Program-made: the position numbers and the translations under genes
From: JBBRHQ01 sp963781345
Lineage (GTDB): Bacteria > Actinomycetota > Thermoleophilia > Solirubrobacterales > 70-9
Reading direction: 5' to 3'
Length of the DNA stretch: 64,000 bases
NCBI GenBank assembly: GCA_963781345.1
Contig: CAWAFQ010000009.1
Location: 52,212 to 116,211, forward strand
The notes under the pieces: generated by a model
The model's input: only the letters and a program-made list of their open reading frames with translations
Told to the model about the DNA's origin: nothing
Databases searched by the model: none
Shown: positions 1 to 8,029 of the stretch, piece after piece
Numbering within the stretch: the stretch's first letter is position 1
Layout: each line of letters begins with the position of its first letter

Positions 1-859
1 TGCCGCCTGCGAGGTCGGCGCTGACCGACTCGCTGGCGCTGGTGAAGGAGGCGATGTCCTGGATGCCGGGACCGCCGCTCATCCTGTCGAAGCCGAGGTC
101 GCCGCGGACGATGTCGCGATCGCCGCCGCCGCCGTCGACCGAGTCGGTGCCGAGGTTGCCGATGACGACATCGCCTCCGCCTCCGCCTCCGTCGAGGCTG
201 TCGTCGCCGAGGCCGCCGTCGATGTAGTCGGTGCCGGAACCGCCGGAGGCCGGGTCGTTGCCCTGGTCGCCGAAGATGCGGTCGTCACCACCGCCGCCGT
301 CGAGCGCCCGCTCCGAGGCGCGGCCTCCGAAGAGGCCGTCGTTTCCGGAACCGCCGTCGAGCCAGTCGGGGCCCTTGCCACCGGAGAGATTGTCGGCGTC
401 GGCTCCCCCGTAGAGGTGGTCGGGGCCCTTGGCGCCGTCGAGACGGTCATTACCGGCGCCGCCGTAGAGGCCGTCGCCGCCCTTGTCGGCGAGCAGGACG
501 TCGTCTCCGCCGCCACCGTCGAGGCGGTCGCTTCCGGTCTGGCCCAGCAGCGAGTCGTGGCCGCCCTGGCCGTAGAGCGAGTCGTAACCGCGGCCGCCCT
601 TGATCCGGTCGTTGCCGGGCCCGCCGCAGATCGTGTCGTTGCCGTTCGGCCCGCCACTGATCCGGTCGTTCCCGCCACCGCCGTATATGACGTCGCTCGC
701 CTTGCGCCCGACGATGACGTCGTTGCCGGGGGTCCCGGCGATCGTCACCCGCTTGCCGGCGCAGCTGGGCGCCGCTGGGGCAGTGGGCGCCAGCGCGCAG
801 AGGCCGACAGCGGCAGCGATCGCCGCGATCTGAGATCGAAGTGCGTACCTGTGGGCCAT
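1..859 (-). CDS. RTX-type calcium-binding secreted protein (partial, C-terminus off window)
   Basis: The reading frame starts at an ATG at 859 and stays open to the window edge, so the C-terminus is missing. The first ~30 residues are a basic start followed by an Ala/Leu-rich stretch ending in APAAPS, a likely Sec signal peptide. From about residue 47 the protein is almost entirely glycine/aspartate-rich nonapeptides of the GGxGxDxhx type (GGGGNDRI, GGAGNDRL, GGGGDDVL and similar). These are the hemolysin-type calcium-binding repeats that fold into a parallel beta-roll when Ca2+ binds outside the cell. No enzymatic domain is visible in the part present. The family assignment is firm; the biological role (adhesin, S-layer-like or enzyme tail) is not known. 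Confidence 0.8.
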   Translation of the reverse strand, partial: MAHRYALRSQIAAIAAAVGLCALAPTAPAAPSCAGKRVTIAGTPGNDVIVGRKASDVIYGGGGNDRISGGPNGNDTICGGPGNDRIKGGRGYDSLYGQGGHDSLLGQTGSDRLDGGGGDDVLLADKGGDGLYGGAGNDRLDGAKGPDHLYGGADADNLSGGKGPDWLDGGSGNDGLFGGRASERALDGGGGDDRIFGDQGNDPASGGSGTDYIDGGLGDDSLDGGGGGGDVVIGNLGTDSVDGGGGDRDIVRGDLGFDRMSGGPGIQDIASFTSASESVSADLAGG

Positions 860-958
860 CGTCCCTGTACCTATCGGCCGCAGGTCTGAGTTCACTGCAA
901 GAACTCGAACGTACGTCCAGGGTCACGCTCGAGCCGGGTCGGATACGCTCGCTGCTAG

Positions 959-1363
959 ATGAGGAGCGGCATCTACGTTCTCAACTTCTACTCCGCGGTC
1001 TTCGTCGACCAGCTCAAGCGCGGCCGCAAGACCGCGACCATCCGCATGGGCGACAAGAGCGGCAAGTACGAGCGCGGCCAGGTCGTCTGGGTCACTGTCG
1101 GCTTTCGCCACAGCCCCCGCGAGAAGATCTTCGCCGCTGTGGTGGATGACGTCGAGGTGAAGAAGATCGCAGACCTCTCCCCCCGCGACATCGAGCACGA
1201 CAACCCCGAGTTCCGCCGCATCGAGGAGACCGTCCACTTCCTCGAGCAGATCTACGGCCGCACGATCGGCGTCGAGGACATCGTCACCGTGATCCGCTTT
1301 TCTCAGATCGTCGAGCCGGCGGCCACCCATTTCGGCAACGGCGAGACGCCCTCGCGGAACTGA
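959..1363 (+). CDS. ASCH/PUA-like domain protein
   Basis: A 134-residue protein divergent from the RTX gene. It begins MRSGIYVLNFY and has a GRKTATIRMGDKSGKYERGQ segment near residues 21-40, followed by alternating hydrophobic strands. That 'KTATIR' strand-turn signature and the small all-beta core fit the ASCH subgroup of the PUA superfamily. ASCH proteins are thought to bind RNA and act in translation or RNA modification, but the substrate is unknown for this one. No operon partner is visible: the next gene starts 169 bases downstream. The ASCH call is by pattern only. Confidence 0.6.
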   Translation: MRSGIYVLNFYSAVFVDQLKRGRKTATIRMGDKSGKYERGQVVWVTVGFRHSPREKIFAAVVDDVEVKKIADLSPRDIEHDNPEFRRIEETVHFLEQIYGRTIGVEDIVTVIRFSQIVEPAATHFGNGETPSRN

Positions 1364-1532
1364 ACCGCTCCGCCTGATTCGCTGCGGCCGGCGTTGGCTG
1401 CCGGCCTCGGTTCGCGGCTAATCTGGGTGAGGGTGCGGGGGCATCGGCTTGAGGCCGCGCCCAGATCGCAACACCGCGCCACGCCCTGCAGAGGCGAGCG
1501 CTTCCGCGCCCACCGCATCAAGGCCTGACCCG

Positions 1533-3105
1533 ATGCCCCGAAAGCGAACAACGGCAGCCCTTCTCCTCCTCGCCTGCGCGGCCGGATTCGCCGCGATCCT
1601 CCTCTCCGATGGGGGTCCGGCCGGCGACCTACCCGGCCCCGCGACGAGGCCCCCGCAGGCCGCGGCGCCCCGGGCCCAGTTCACGGCACCGTCGCTGTAT
1701 CCGGTGTTCAGCCCCTCGCGCCACCACTACGTCGCCAGGTGTGGAAGCGGTCTCCTGCCGGTCTCGGTGGTCGCCGGGCGGGGGACGCGGGTCGAGGTGG
1801 GCGGCGCAGGCGCCCCCAGGTCGGGGAGGTTTGTCGCCGATGCGCCGGTGAGGGCGGGCCAGGACTTCGAGATGGTCGCGAGCAGGGGCCCACGGCGCGA
1901 GTCCTACGAGGTCCGATGCCTGCCCGCCGGCTTCCCCGGCTGGGCGTACCAGCGTCTCGGCGACCCACCTCCCGGGCTGTTCACGGTCAGCGTCAAGGGC
2001 AAGCGCGGAGACCCCTGGGTGATCGTCTTCGACCAGGCCGGGACTCCGCGATGGTGGACCAGGCCGGCGACCCGGACGCTCTGGTCGCAGATCCTCGGCG
2101 ACGGGACGGTCGCCTGGGCCCGCGCATTCGGCGATGGCTACGGCCTCGACCCGAGGATGGCCCATGAGGTGCACTCGCTCTCGGGCGGCCCGGCCCGGCT
2201 GGTGCGGACCGAGGGGACGATCACCGACGGCCACGAGTTCCAGCAGCTGCCCGACGGCAACCTGCTGCTCGACAGCTTCCGTCCGCAGACCGGCCTCGAC
2301 CTGGCCCGCTACGCCGCGCCCCGCGGCGGACAGCGGGGTCTCGCCGACGCCTCGGTGGTCACGGCCGAGATCCAGGAGGTCGACTCCGCCGGCGAGGTCG
2401 TCTGGCGCTGGAACTCGCTGCGCCACATCTCGCTCGACGAGACCGGCCGCTGGTGGCGCAACGTTCTCATCCAACCCTCATCCCGGTCCCGGCGGCACCC
2501 CTACCTACGACGCGGTCCACATCAACGCGATCGAGCCCTTCGGGCCCGACCGGCTGATCATCTCGACCCGCCACACCGACGCGATCTACTGCATCGAGCG
2601 CTCAACCGGCCGCATCCTCTGGAAGTTGGGCGGCACGCGAACCCCGGAGTCGCTGAGGATCCTTGCCGATCCCTACCCGGCGGGACAGCTCTTCGGCGGA
2701 CCCCACGACGTCCGCGTCGACGCCGCCGGCGTGCTCAGCGTCTACGACGACGCCACCCATCGACCTCGGCCGCCGCGGCTTGTGCGCTACCGCCTCGATC
2801 TGAAGAAGCGGACCGCGACCTTCCTCGACCAGTTCACCGACCCCGAGATCACCGCCAGCCACTGCTGCGGGTCGGCCAGGCAGATGGGCGGCGGTTGGCT
2901 CGTCGACTGGGGGGACAACCCTGTGCTCACCGGCTTCGAGGCCGGCGGGCGGATCGGCTTCAGGCTGCGCCTGCCAACCTCCTCCTACCGGGCGATACCG
3001 GTGCCTCGTGGTGCTGTTCCCAGAGGGGGGCTTCGACCGCGCGCTCGAGCTCTCGGAGGGCGGCGCGCCCGCGCCCTGAGCCTCTCTCACTCAGGTTTCA
3101 CCTGA
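1533..3105 (+). pseudogene. Arylsulfotransferase (ASST) family secreted protein, frameshifted
   Basis: The ATG at 1533 gives a basic N-terminus and a hydrophobic segment (LLLLACAAGFAAILL), a signal peptide or anchor. The following sequence has the beta-propeller features of the ASST family: GTPRWWTRPATRTLW, a conserved HEF around a DGH, and further on YDAVHINAIEP and GRILWKLGGT. These two halves lie in different frames. The first is readable to about 2469, the second from there to the stop at 3103-3105, so one extra base near 2469 would restore a single protein of about 520 residues. The last ~30 codons may hold a second shift, because a third frame there reads PEGGFDRALELSEGG. It is either a sequencing error or a decayed gene. 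The family normally moves sulfuryl groups between phenolic compounds, but many actinobacterial members have no proven activity. Confidence 0.7.
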
Positions 3106-3138
3106 ATCGGGCGGCGACCGGCTATCCTGCAAAGCAGC

Positions 3139-3165
3139 TTGGCACTCTCCTATGTAGAGTGCCAA
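3139..3165. promoter_or_regulatory. CIRCE operator (HrcA-binding site)
   Basis: A perfect 9-bp inverted repeat, TTGGCACTC (3139-3147) and GAGTGCCAA (3157-3165), is separated by 9 bases. It lies 72 bases before groES. It matches the CIRCE consensus (TTAGCACTC-N9-GAGTGCTAA) except for a symmetric A-to-G change at position 3 of each arm. CIRCE is the site of the heat-shock repressor HrcA, so groESL here is probably under HrcA control. hrcA itself is not in the window. Confidence 0.9.
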
Positions 3166-3237
3166 TCTGCCTCGGGGTCCACAGTGGCCGCCAGGCGCAG
3201 AGTCCGTAGAACTTCTGACCACACGGAGGTACAACGA

Positions 3238-3525
3238 ATGAAGCTGAAGCCCCTCGGGGACCGGCTGATCGTCAAGCCGCTTGACGAGGAAGCGACGACT
3301 GCCAGTGGCATCGTCCTTCCCGACACGGCCAAGGAGAAGCCACAGAAGGGCAAGGTCGTCGCCGTCGGAGACGGTGCGATCAACGAGGACGGCAGCCGCC
3401 GCCCGCTCGACGTGAGTGAGGGCGATGAGGTCCTCTACTCCAAGTACGGCGGCACCGAGATCACCGTCGAGGACGACGAACTGCTCGTGCTTCGCGAGTC
3501 GGACGTCCTCGCCAAGGTCACCTGA
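3238..3525 (+). CDS. groES: Co-chaperonin GroES
   Basis: A 95-residue protein, the usual GroES length, that caps the GroEL ring in the cytoplasm. It starts MKLKPLGDRLIVKPLDEE, has the mobile-loop stretch around residues 16-32 (ATTASGIVLPDTAKEKP) that contacts GroEL, and ends in EDDELLVLRESDVLAKV. The ATG at 3238 is chosen because a good ribosome binding site (GGAGG, 3225-3229) lies just upstream; an earlier in-frame start would read through the CIRCE element. It is the first gene of a groES-groEL pair (80-base gap) controlled by the CIRCE site. Confidence 0.97.
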   Translation: MKLKPLGDRLIVKPLDEEATTASGIVLPDTAKEKPQKGKVVAVGDGAINEDGSRRPLDVSEGDEVLYSKYGGTEITVEDDELLVLRESDVLAKVT

Positions 3526-3604
3526 ACAACAGACTGAAACCGCGCCGCGCGCGAGTTCGCAAGACAGGCACGCGGCGCGCTCTTAAACAGGAAGGAACGA
3601 ATAG

Positions 3605-5242
3605 ATGGCTCACAAAGAGCTGAAGTTCAGTGAGGATGCGCGAAAGGCGCTACAGGACGGCGTCGATGCCGTCGCCAACGCGGTCAAGGTCACCCTTGGC
3701 CCGAAGGGACGCTACGTCGTCCTCGACAAGAAGTTCGGCGCCCCGACGATCACCAACGACGGCGTCACCATCGCTCGCGAGATCGAGGTCGAGGACGTCT
3801 TCGAGAACCAGGGCGCCCAGCTGGTACGCGAGGTCGCCACGGCGACCAACGACGTCGCCGGTGACGGCACCACCACCGCGACCCTGCTGGCGCAGATCAT
3901 CGTCCGCCAGGGGCTGAAGAACGTGGCCGCCGGCGCCAACCCGCTCGCCCTTCGCCGCGGGATCGAGAAGGCCGTCGACCAGGTGGTCGAGAACCTTCGC
4001 GAGAAGCAGTCGAAGGAGGTCTCCGGCAAGGACCAGATCTCACGAGTCGCCGCAATTTCCGCGGCCGACGAGGAGATCGGCGACGTCATCGCCGACGCGA
4101 TCGAGAAGGTCGGCAAGGACGGGGTCGTCAACGTCGAGGAGGGCCAGACCTTCGGGATGGAGCTCGAGTTCACCGAGGGCATGCAGTTCGACAAGGGCTA
4201 CATCTCGCCCTACATGGTCACCGACCAGGACCGCATGGAGGCGGTGCTGGAGGAGCCTTACGTCCTCATCGCCAACCAGAAGATCGGCTCGGTGCGCGAC
4301 GTGCTGCCGGTCCTCGAGCAGGTCATGCAGGGCGGCAAGCCGCTGCTGATCGTCGCCGAGGACGTCGAGGGCGAGTGCCTCGCGACTCTGGTCGTCAACA
4401 AGCTCCGCGGCACCTTCACGGGCGTCGCGGTCAAGGCACCCGGGTTCGGCGATCGCCGCAAGCGGATGCTCGAGGACATCGGGATTCTCACCGGTGGCGA
4501 GGTCATCACCGAGGAGATGGGCCTGAAGCTGGAGAACACCCAGCTCTCCCAGCTCGGACAGGCCCGTCGCGTCGTCGTCTCCAAGGACACGACCACGATC
4601 ATCGACGGCGGTGGCGAGGGCGATGACATCAAGGGTCGCATCAAGCAGATCAAGCAGGAGATCGAGAACACCGACTCCGACTTCGATCGCGAGAAGCTCC
4701 AGGAGCGTCTCGCCAAGCTGGCCGGCGGCGTTGCCGTCGTCAAGGTCGGCGCTGCGACCGAGACCGAGATGAAGGAGAAGAAGCACCGTGTCGAGGACGC
4801 CCTCCAGGCGACCCGGGCGGCGCTCGAAGAGGGTGTCGTGCCCGGAGGCGGCGTTGCTCTGCTGAACGCCCAGGCCGCGCTCGACATCGACTCCTTCGGC
4901 GATCCCGATGAGCAGACCGGCGCCAGGATCATCGCCCGCTCGCTCGAGGAGCCGGTCCGGCAGATCGCCGAGAACGGTGGTCTCGAGGGCTCGGTCGTCG
5001 TCAACAAGGTCCGCGACCTGAAGCCCGGCGAGGGCCTCAACGCCGCGACCGGCGAGTACGGCGACCTGATCAAGGCCGGCGTCATCGACCCGACCATGGT
5101 GACGCGCTCGGCGCTGCAGAATGCGGCCTCGATCGCGAAGAACATCCTGACGACGGAGTGCATCGTCGCCGAGCCGCCCGAGAAGGAAGGCGCCGGCGGC
5201 ATGCCCGGCGGCGGCATGCCCGACATGGGCGGGATGATGTAG
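3605..5242 (+). CDS. groEL: Chaperonin GroEL (60 kDa)
   Basis: 545 residues, full length for the family; it forms the ATP-driven double ring that folds proteins. Visible signatures are LGPKGR at 31-36, the ATP-site GDGTTT at 86-91, DGVTIAREI around 52-60 and the flexible GGM-type C-terminal tail (GGMPGGGMPDMGGMM). A ribosome binding site (AGGAAG) precedes the ATG. It follows groES directly and is closed by a strong hairpin at 5280-5311. Many actinomycetes carry a second, unlinked groEL; whether this genome does cannot be seen here. Confidence 0.98.
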   Translation: MAHKELKFSEDARKALQDGVDAVANAVKVTLGPKGRYVVLDKKFGAPTITNDGVTIAREIEVEDVFENQGAQLVREVATATNDVAGDGTTTATLLAQIIVRQGLKNVAAGANPLALRRGIEKAVDQVVENLREKQSKEVSGKDQISRVAAISAADEEIGDVIADAIEKVGKDGVVNVEEGQTFGMELEFTEGMQFDKGYISPYMVTDQDRMEAVLEEPYVLIANQKIGSVRDVLPVLEQVMQGGKPLLIVAEDVEGECLATLVVNKLRGTFTGVAVKAPGFGDRRKRMLEDIGILTGGEVITEEMGLKLENTQLSQLGQARRVVVSKDTTTIIDGGGEGDDIKGRIKQIKQEIENTDSDFDREKLQERLAKLAGGVAVVKVGAATETEMKEKKHRVEDALQATRAALEEGVVPGGGVALLNAQAALDIDSFGDPDEQTGARIIARSLEEPVRQIAENGGLEGSVVVNKVRDLKPGEGLNAATGEYGDLIKAGVIDPTMVTRSALQNAASIAKNILTTECIVAEPPEKEGAGGMPGGGMPDMGGMM

Positions 5243-5279
5243 CCAGGCGGTACCTTCGCCCTAACAGGCGAGTGTTTGG

Positions 5280-5311
5280 CGAGAGGCCCGGGCATCCCCC
5301 CGGGCCTCTCG
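5280..5311 (+). terminator. Rho-independent-like terminator of groESL
   Basis: A 12-bp perfect stem GAGAGGCCCGGG (5281-5292) / CCCGGGCCTCTC (5299-5310) with a 6-base loop, plus one outer C-G pair, lies 38 bases after the groEL stop. There is no clear T-run, as is common in high-GC actinomycetes. Confidence 0.85.
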
Positions 5312-5318
5312 CGTTGAG

Positions 5319-5433
5319 GGCGGCAGCGGACTCGTCCCGGAGGCGGCGACTCGTCCCGGAGGCCGGCGACACGTCCCGGGGCGGCGACTCGTCCCGGAGG
5401 CCGGCGAATCGTCCCGAGGGCGGCGAATCGGGA
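5319..5433. repeat. GC-rich ~20-bp degenerate tandem repeat
   Basis: About five and a half units close to GGCGGCGACTCGTCCCGGAG occur head to tail between the groEL terminator and the palindromic repeat at 5547. Units differ by small changes (GACTCG, GACACG, GAATCG) and by 1-3 bases in length. No open frame of interest crosses it. Its role is unknown. Confidence 0.75.
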
Positions 5434-5546
5434 ATCTCGGACCCCTGGGCGATCCGGGGCGTGCAAATTGCATGAGACCGGCGCGTCGATCGCCACATTC
5501 AGCGCACCCCGCGCCTGCCCGCCGCCGGCAAAATCGCCACATGCCG

Positions 5547-5595
5547 GTCGAGTGGACGAAACCCTCTGAATATCGAGGTCGATCGTCCACTCGAC
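5547..5595. repeat. 49-bp palindrome-ended repeat, copy 1
   Basis: Arms GTCGAGTGGACGA (5547-5559) and TCGTCCACTCGAC (5583-5595) are perfect 13-bp inverted repeats around a 23-base centre that begins AACCCTC. An equally long element with identical arms is found at 6527-6575 in the same orientation, so the two bracket the AbiEi/DUF559 gene. Copy 1 lies 14 bases before that gene's GTG start and could be an operator, a mobile-element end or part of a stem-loop in the leader RNA. Confidence 0.85.
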
Positions 5596-5609
5596 AGGGG
5601 GGGCGCCTG

Positions 5610-6522
5610 GTGGATCGCGGCATCGCGGGCCTCGCGGAGGCCCAGCACAATGTCGTCGCCCTCTCACAGCTGCTCGAGTTGGGGCTCTCCGAGGGCGCCG
5701 TCTGGCACCGTGCCGCCGCGGGACGGCTCCACCTCGTCTACCGGGGCGTCTACGCCGTCGGAAGCCCGAGGCTGAGCAGAGAGGGTCGCCTGTTGGGCGC
5801 GGTCCTCGCCTGCGGACCCGGTGCTGCGATCGCCTATCGCTCCGCAGCCTGCCTGCTCGGGTTGCTCGAGGACTCCAGGGCGGTCATAGACGTCGCCGCC
5901 CCGAACAGACGCGGGCGGTCGATCGACGGAATAGCGGCGCACGCCTCTGTCCTGACCCCGGATGATCTGACGCAGGTCGACGCGGTTCCGCTGCACCTCA
6001 CTGCCACGCACCCTTCTCGATCTGGCAGGGGTGGTGGGCGAAAGGCGGCTGCGAGCGGCGCTTCGCCGGGCCGAGGTCCTTCGTATCCTCGACGTGGGCG
6101 AGGTCGAGGCCGCCGCGCGCCGCGTCAAGCGGCCACGGGGCGTCGTCACCCTTCGCCGCGTGATCGCCGAATTCGACACCGACCTGCTCTACGCTGAGAG
6201 CGGTCTGGAGGAGAGCTTCCTGGACCTGTGCCGGACGGCTGGCCTGCCGAAGCCGGAAGTCAACGTTCCTCTCGTCGTTGACGGGCTCGAGATCCGCGCC
6301 GACTGCCTCTGGCGGGCCCAGCGCCTGATAGTCGAGCTGGACGGCCACCGCTTCCACAGCACGCCCTCGGGTGTCGAGCGAGACAAACGCCGCGACCAGC
6401 GCCTGCTTCTCGCGGGATGGACGACCGTGCGGGTGACCTGGAGCCAGGTCCGTCGCGAACCGTTCGCGCTGGTCGACATGCTCGGCAGACTGCTGGCGCA
6501 GCGAAGCCAAATCGGCGGTTGA
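5610..6522 (+). pseudogene. AbiEi-type HTH / DUF559 (Vsr-like nuclease fold) protein, frameshifted
   Basis: The GTG at 5610 begins VDRGIAGLAEAQHNVVALSQ, then a winged-helix-like N-terminal part (LLELGLSEGAVWHRAAAGRL, LHLVYRGVYAVG) typical of AbiEi-type antitoxin domains. After a frame change near 5990 the protein continues as CTSLPRTLLDLAGVVGERR and ends in a DUF559 domain with EESFLDLCRTAGLP, VDGLEIRADCLW and LIVELDGHRFHST. That pattern is the Vsr/restriction-endonuclease-like fold, with Asp/Glu residues positioned as a possible metal site. Removing one base near 5990 gives one protein of about 303 residues. It may be nuclease, antitoxin or neither; function is not established for this architecture. 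It is bracketed by two identical-arm palindromic repeats. Confidence 0.75.
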
Positions 6523-6526
6523 CGGC

Positions 6527-6575
6527 GTCGAGTGGACGAAAACCCTCGTATGGCGCGGGGAATCGTCCACTCGAC
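6527..6575. repeat. 49-bp palindrome-ended repeat, copy 2
   Basis: It has the same 13-bp inverted arms as 5547-5595 (GTCGAGTGGACGA at 6527-6539, TCGTCCACTCGAC at 6563-6575) around a 23-base centre beginning AAACCCTC. It starts five bases after the DUF559 stop and lies between convergent genes, so it could also serve as a bidirectional terminator hairpin. The arms are fully conserved with copy 1 while the centre has drifted, which points to selection or recent mobility acting on the arms. Confidence 0.85.
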
Positions 6576-6635
6576 GCCCGCGGGGCGCCCCGCCCCGCCC
6601 CCGGGCACTCCGCCCCGGGCGCCCCGCCCCGTGGC

Positions 6636-7517
6636 TCAGCCCTCGGCGAGGACGTCGGCCATCCGCTGCGGCTCGACACCGAGCTCGCGGGCGTCGGCGC
6701 TGCCGCGCTTGCTGAGCATCGGCACCTCCATCAGCTCCGCCTCCTCCCATGTTGCGAAGACGGACTCACCGAAGGCGCGGCGCAGGGCGAGAAGACTCCA
6801 GCGAACGACCGGCAGCGGCACGTGCACGAGGGGGCGCGGTCGGCCGGCGATGCGGCTGACGAGGTCCGACATCTGGTTGTAGTCGAGGATCTCGGGGCCG
6901 GCGAGTTCGTAGCGCTCGCGGCCGGCGCCATCGAGGGCGCCGATCACGGCGGCGGCTGCGTCCTTGGCCCAGATCGGCTCGAAGCGGGCCGTCCCCTCGC
7001 CCGAGACCGGCATCACCGGCAGAAAGGAGAAGCGGCGCAGCAGCGTGATCCAGGGGTCGGATTGGTCGTAGACGATCGAGGGGGCGAAGACCAGCGTCTC
7101 CAGCGGCGAGGTTCGCACCGCCTCCTCCGCAAGCGCCTTTGCGCGGAAGAAGCGGGTCCGCTGGAAGCTGGTGGCGCCGAGCGCGGAGAAGAAGACGAAC
7201 CTCCCCACACCGGCCCTCTCGGCGGCGCGCAGAAGGCGAACCGTGGCGAGGCCGTTCAACTCCTCGATCCGCCGCGGTGGCTGGTCGCGGATCGCCGCTG
7301 CCAGGTGGATTACGGTGTCGACCCCGCGCAGCGCCTGGCGCAGGCGGTAGGGATCCGAGAGCTCGCCCAGATCACCGAGGGTGATCTGGACATCGACCCG
7401 GTGCGGACCCAGGCCCCGGGGCTCACGGACGAGGCAGCGAACCGGATCGCCGCGCTCGAGAAGCTGCGGCAACAGACGCGAGCCGACGCTTCCGGTGGCG
7501 CCGGTCAGCAGCAGCAT
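6636..7517 (-). CDS. NAD(P)-binding protein, atypical SDR / NmrA-NDUFA9-like
   Basis: 293 residues with an N-terminal Rossmann signature (LLLTGATGSVGSRLLPQLLE, residues 2-21), DTVIHLAAAIRD, FVFFSALGA and SIVYDQSDPWITLLRR. The classical YxxxK active-site pair is not obvious. This fits the extended/atypical SDR group that includes complex I NDUFA9-like and NmrA-like proteins, which bind NAD(P) but may be reductases or sensors. It is a single gene convergent with the DUF559 locus and divergent from the ferredoxin. The substrate is unknown. Confidence 0.75.
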   Translation of the reverse strand: MLLLTGATGSVGSRLLPQLLERGDPVRCLVREPRGLGPHRVDVQITLGDLGELSDPYRLRQALRGVDTVIHLAAAIRDQPPRRIEELNGLATVRLLRAAERAGVGRFVFFSALGATSFQRTRFFRAKALAEEAVRTSPLETLVFAPSIVYDQSDPWITLLRRFSFLPVMPVSGEGTARFEPIWAKDAAAAVIGALDGAGRERYELAGPEILDYNQMSDLVSRIAGRPRPLVHVPLPVVRWSLLALRRAFGESVFATWEEAELMEVPMLSKRGSADARELGVEPQRMADVLAEG

Positions 7518-7700
7518 CGGGCTCTGGGGGTCTTGCCGGGGAAGGTCATGCTGGTCGACGAAACCCTAGTCGCTGCGATCCTCGGGGCCGCTCACGCGGG
7601 GTCGGGGGACATCCGGCATCCATCTCCGTAAAATGGCCGCTCCGCTTGACCGGACAGCCCGGCGGGCACCCGAGAAAGACGACTTAGGAGACGGCCTCGA

Positions 7701-7967
7701 ATGACCTATGTCATCGCGGAACCCTGTATCGGAGAGAAGGACAACTCGTGCGTCGAGGTCTGCCCGGTGGACTGCATCCACCCGACCCCGGACGAGCCCG
7801 ACTACGACGCGGCGCCCCAGCTCTACATCGACCCCGATGAGTGCATCGACTGCGACGCCTGCGTCGAGGCGTGCCCGGTTGACGCCTGCTTTGCCGAGGA
7901 CCAGCTCCCCGCCGAGTGGGCGAAGTACGCGGAAATCAACGTCGAGTACTACAAGAGCAAGGCGTAG
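7701..7967 (+). CDS. fdxA: Seven-iron ferredoxin (3Fe-4S/4Fe-4S)
   Basis: 88 residues. The first cluster ligands lie in C-x7-C-x3-CP (CIGEKDNSCVEVCP) and the second in CIDCDACVEACPV (C-x2-C-x2-C-x3-CP). This is the pattern of actinobacterial 7Fe ferredoxins that carry electrons to cytochromes P450, pyruvate oxidoreductases and nitrogen or sulfur metabolism. A TTAGGAG ribosome binding site precedes the ATG. It stands alone and ends at a hairpin at 8003-8020. Confidence 0.92.
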   Translation: MTYVIAEPCIGEKDNSCVEVCPVDCIHPTPDEPDYDAAPQLYIDPDECIDCDACVEACPVDACFAEDQLPAEWAKYAEINVEYYKSKA

Positions 7968-8002
7968 CTGCGGCGCTCCGCCAGTTCCGAAGGCTTTGAG
8001 AG

Positions 8003-8024
8003 GGGCGGCCCCGGCCGCCCTTTC
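8003..8024 (+). terminator. Hairpin terminator between ferredoxin and Mrp genes
   Basis: GGGCGGCC (8003-8010) faces GGCCGCCC (8013-8020), followed by TTTC. It sits between the convergent ferredoxin and apbC/mrp genes, so it can end transcripts from both sides. Confidence 0.75.
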
Positions 8025-8029
8025 TCGTG

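Noticed and set aside
1..700. Regularly spaced similar units, CRISPR-like at first sight
   Set aside because: They are codon repeats of an RTX calcium-binding protein (nonapeptides), in frame and without spacer/repeat alternation.
7552..7572. Degenerate copy of the 49-bp palindromic repeat (GTCGACGAAACCCTAGTC)
   Set aside because: Lacks the second arm and most of the first; resemblance is to the short AAACCCT centre only.
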